A DNA stretch of 64,000 bases from Diprion similis (lineage: Eukaryota > Arthropoda > Insecta > Hymenoptera > Diprionidae), in the NCBI RefSeq assembly GCF_021155765.1, contig NC_060110.1, forward strand, positions 10,539,501 through 10,603,500, in the 5' to 3' direction. Under the pieces are notes generated by a model. That model ran no database searches and was not told the DNA's origin. It saw nothing but the letters and a program-made list of their open reading frames with translations. A program made the translations under genes and the position numbers. The stretch's first letter is position 1, and every line of letters begins with the position of its first letter. This document shows positions 61,695 through 64,000 of this stretch, one piece after another.

Positions 61695-64000
61695 ATGGAC
61701 AATACAGCAACAGCCGAGTGCCTCACCCTGGATTTCGGACCTTTCGAAACGGTACACCGCTGGCAACAAATGCCAGAATGTGATGAATTCGTTGGAGCCA
61801 GGTGCGATATATTTTCGTTAATCCATTTCATGCATCATAGGTTATGTCAATTTATATCAAATTATAACATGGCTCTTCCCCCTTTGCATTCCTATTTTAA
61901 TCCAGCATTTGAACCGCTCACTGATGCATTACAGACAATGTTTTAATTCACGCATGTTATATATACTTCATGACATTTGGTGGAACAGATACACCTACAA
62001 AAAATTGGTTCCAATATTTTCAGATTCTTAATAAAGTTGAATGTTATCCCTTGTAGAAGAGTATCAGTCAATCATTTGTACGGCTTTTTATATTGATGAT
62101 AGCTGTCGGAATATCGTCCTAAAATTTTACAAGAAACAGGTGTTTTAGTATTTTATGAGACTCGTTTACAAAATTTGGATATCCTCATCAGATGACAGAA
62201 TAAAATATCCCCTTACAATGGCGAATAAGTCAATGTCCATATCTTTTATTTTTTCTACACAGACGAAGTAAGCACACGGTAGTAGCATATAAAGATGCTA
62301 TTTATGTATTTGGAGGAGATAATGGAAAAACAATGTTGAATGACTTGCTACGGTTTGACGTCAAAGAAAAATCCTGGGGCAGAGCATTCTCTACCGGGAC
62401 TCCGCCAGCATCAAGATATCACCACTCAGCTGTAGTTTACGACGTTTCTATGTTCGTTTTTGGTGGATACACCGGAGACATTCATTCAAATTCTAATTTA
62501 ACCAACAAGAATGATTTATTTGAGTATAAATTCAAGACTGGGCAATGGATTGAGTGGCGGTTTATTGGAAAGTAAGTCGATTATAATCTTCAACAAGATA
62601 CCTCCTATGATGACAAAAATTATTTGAATTTTTTGAAATCATAAATCAATTGCACAGTACTCGAAGAGCAGAAAATTTACGTCCAAGCATTTAGTTGTGA
62701 TATGAAGTAATTGGCCAAAGCAAGACTGTTCTTGTTTATTAAAGTTTTAGTGAATATATATATATTTATGTCTGCAGCTACAATTAGAATATTACTGATA
62801 TTCTGAATAATTATTTTCATAGTATGTCTTTCAAATCTGTAGAACACCTGTACCGAGATCGGCCCATGGTGCGGCAGTATATGATAATAAGCTTTGGATA
62901 TTTGCTGGGTACGACGGAAATGCAAGATTAAACGATATGTGGACCATATCGCTGCTTGTAAGTTTATGACATTCACACTAATTTATAACAAGTGTCTAGT
63001 ACATTTTTTTATGTAAGAGCAAGGGTTTATTAAATAAAAGTATTGTGGTTTATAGCCAGGCGATATGAGAGTTTGGGAAGAAGTTGCACAATCTGGAGAT
63101 TGTCCACCAACGTGTTGCAATTTTCCTGTAGCTGTTGCCCGTGAATCTATGTTCGTTTTCAGTGGCCAGAGTGGAGCTAAAATCACAAACAGCTTGTTTC
63201 AGTTCCATTTCAAAGACAAACGGTCAGTGAAATTGGCATACCAAAATCAATTAAATTTTTTAGTCAGACAAATATCCAAATCCATTATGCAAAAGGCAGA
63301 CTTTCACTATGAGACTTAATTAGGAAGTGCCCGAATTTTTTGACGTGATGCATGACGTGAATTATGTTTAATAGGTGGACTCGAATATCCACGGAGCATA
63401 TACTGAGAGGTGCTCCGCCTCCTCCAGCTCGCCGTTATGGTCACACAATGGTCAGTTTTGACAGACATCTTTATGTCTTTGGTGGGACGGCAGATTCGAC
63501 TCTACCCAATGATTTGCATTGTTACGACCTGGACACACAAACATGGAGCGTAATTCTATCATCAGCTGACAGCCAAGTGCCATCTGGTCGATTATTTCAT
63601 GCTGCAGCGGTAATTGGGGAAGCTATGTTTATTTTTGGAGGCACTGTAGACAACAATGTGAGATCTGGTGAGATGTACAGGTTTCAATTTTCTTCTTATC
63701 CTAAATGCACTCTGCACGATGATTTTGGAAGATTGCTCAGCAGCCAACAGTTCTGTGACGTTCGGTTTATTGTTGGAGAAAGCGAAGAGAAGATACCAGC
63801 ACATATCGCTATGGTAGCTGCACGATCTCAGTGGTTAAGAGCTAGAATCAAACAAGCCCAGGATCAGAGAGAGAAGCATCTTGAAAAAATTTTAGGCACT
63901 ACTGATCTACCACTCAAAGATTTACCATTGCTGGAAGTAAAATTGAAGGATGCTGTGCCGGAAGCCTTTGAAATGGTGCTGAACTACATATACACTGATC
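61695..64000 (+). CDS. LZTR1: LZTR1 Kelch-BTB adaptor (5' part, truncated by window end)
   Basis: This substrate adaptor of CUL3 ubiquitin ligase targets RAS-family GTPases (RIT1, MRAS, RAS) in other animals. Exons are 61695-61801, 62263-62571, 62843-62957, 63056-63222 and 63375 to the window end, giving 441 residues so far of an expected 800 or so. The start ATG leads into [20 protein letters not shown], matching the family N-terminus. Kelch repeats follow: [72 protein letters not shown] and [10 protein letters not shown]. The first BTB domain begins at FCDVRFIVG, with [13 protein letters not shown], and the window ends inside its YIYTD segment. Between the fifth and sixth blades the linker is short ([13 protein letters not shown]). 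Confidence 0.97.

Noticed and set aside
61820-61946. Extension of LZTR1 exon 1 past 61801
   Set aside because: The GTGCGA donor at 61802 joins in phase to the exon at 62263 and restores the conserved [10 protein letters not shown] sequence.

Overview
The window is animal nuclear DNA, almost certainly from an insect. Every recognisable gene is a eukaryotic multi-exon gene with GT-AG introns, and the tachykinin receptor is of the insect 99D type. AT-rich DNA with many intact CpGs, compact introns in housekeeping genes and abundant small terminal-inverted-repeat elements would fit a hymenopteran such as a sawfly. That placement is an impression; the sequence alone does not prove it. There are no bacterial operons, CRISPR arrays, rRNA genes or autonomous transposase genes that I can see.

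Layout. (1) 6.4-27.1 kb, + strand: the last four coding exons of a neuropeptide GPCR, TkR99D. TM5-TM7 and the cytoplasmic tail are present; the exons for TM1-TM4 lie left of the window. The exons are separated by a 14.6 kb intron and two introns of 2.5 and 3.0 kb. (2) 30.4-32.2 kb, - strand: a complete three-exon mitochondrial-type peptide deformylase. (3) 35.6-37.6 kb, + strand: a complete five-exon Golgi SNARE, GOS28/GOSR1. (4) 44.2-54.0 kb, - strand: a complete 13-exon strawberry notch (SBNO) helicase-like regulator, predicted at 1387 residues. (5) 55.3-58.1 kb, + strand: a complete five-exon histone H4K20 monomethyltransferase, KMT5A/PR-Set7, predicted at 351 residues. (6) 61.7-64.0 kb, + strand: the first five exons of the Kelch-BTB adaptor LZTR1, cut off by the right edge.

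The genes do not form a pathway. They act in neuropeptide signalling, mitochondrial translation, Golgi trafficking, Notch/EGFR-linked transcription, chromatin and RAS turnover. sno and KMT5A are head to head, 1.3 kb apart at the start codons. TkR99D/deformylase and GOS28/sno are convergent pairs. I rebuilt exon junctions by hand from splice sites and reading phase; phases agree at every junction in all six genes.

The most interesting extras are small. They are a splice-consistent candidate two-exon gene on the - strand inside the big TkR99D intron (about 17 kb); three short elements with terminal inverted repeats and TTAA or TA target duplications (3.6, 49.5 and 60.4 kb); two long imperfect hairpins (21.6 and 42.2 kb); a diverged repeat pair in two TkR99D introns; a 21-nt microexon in sno; and a 10-nt first coding exon in KMT5A. 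I did not find a clearly new biological system.
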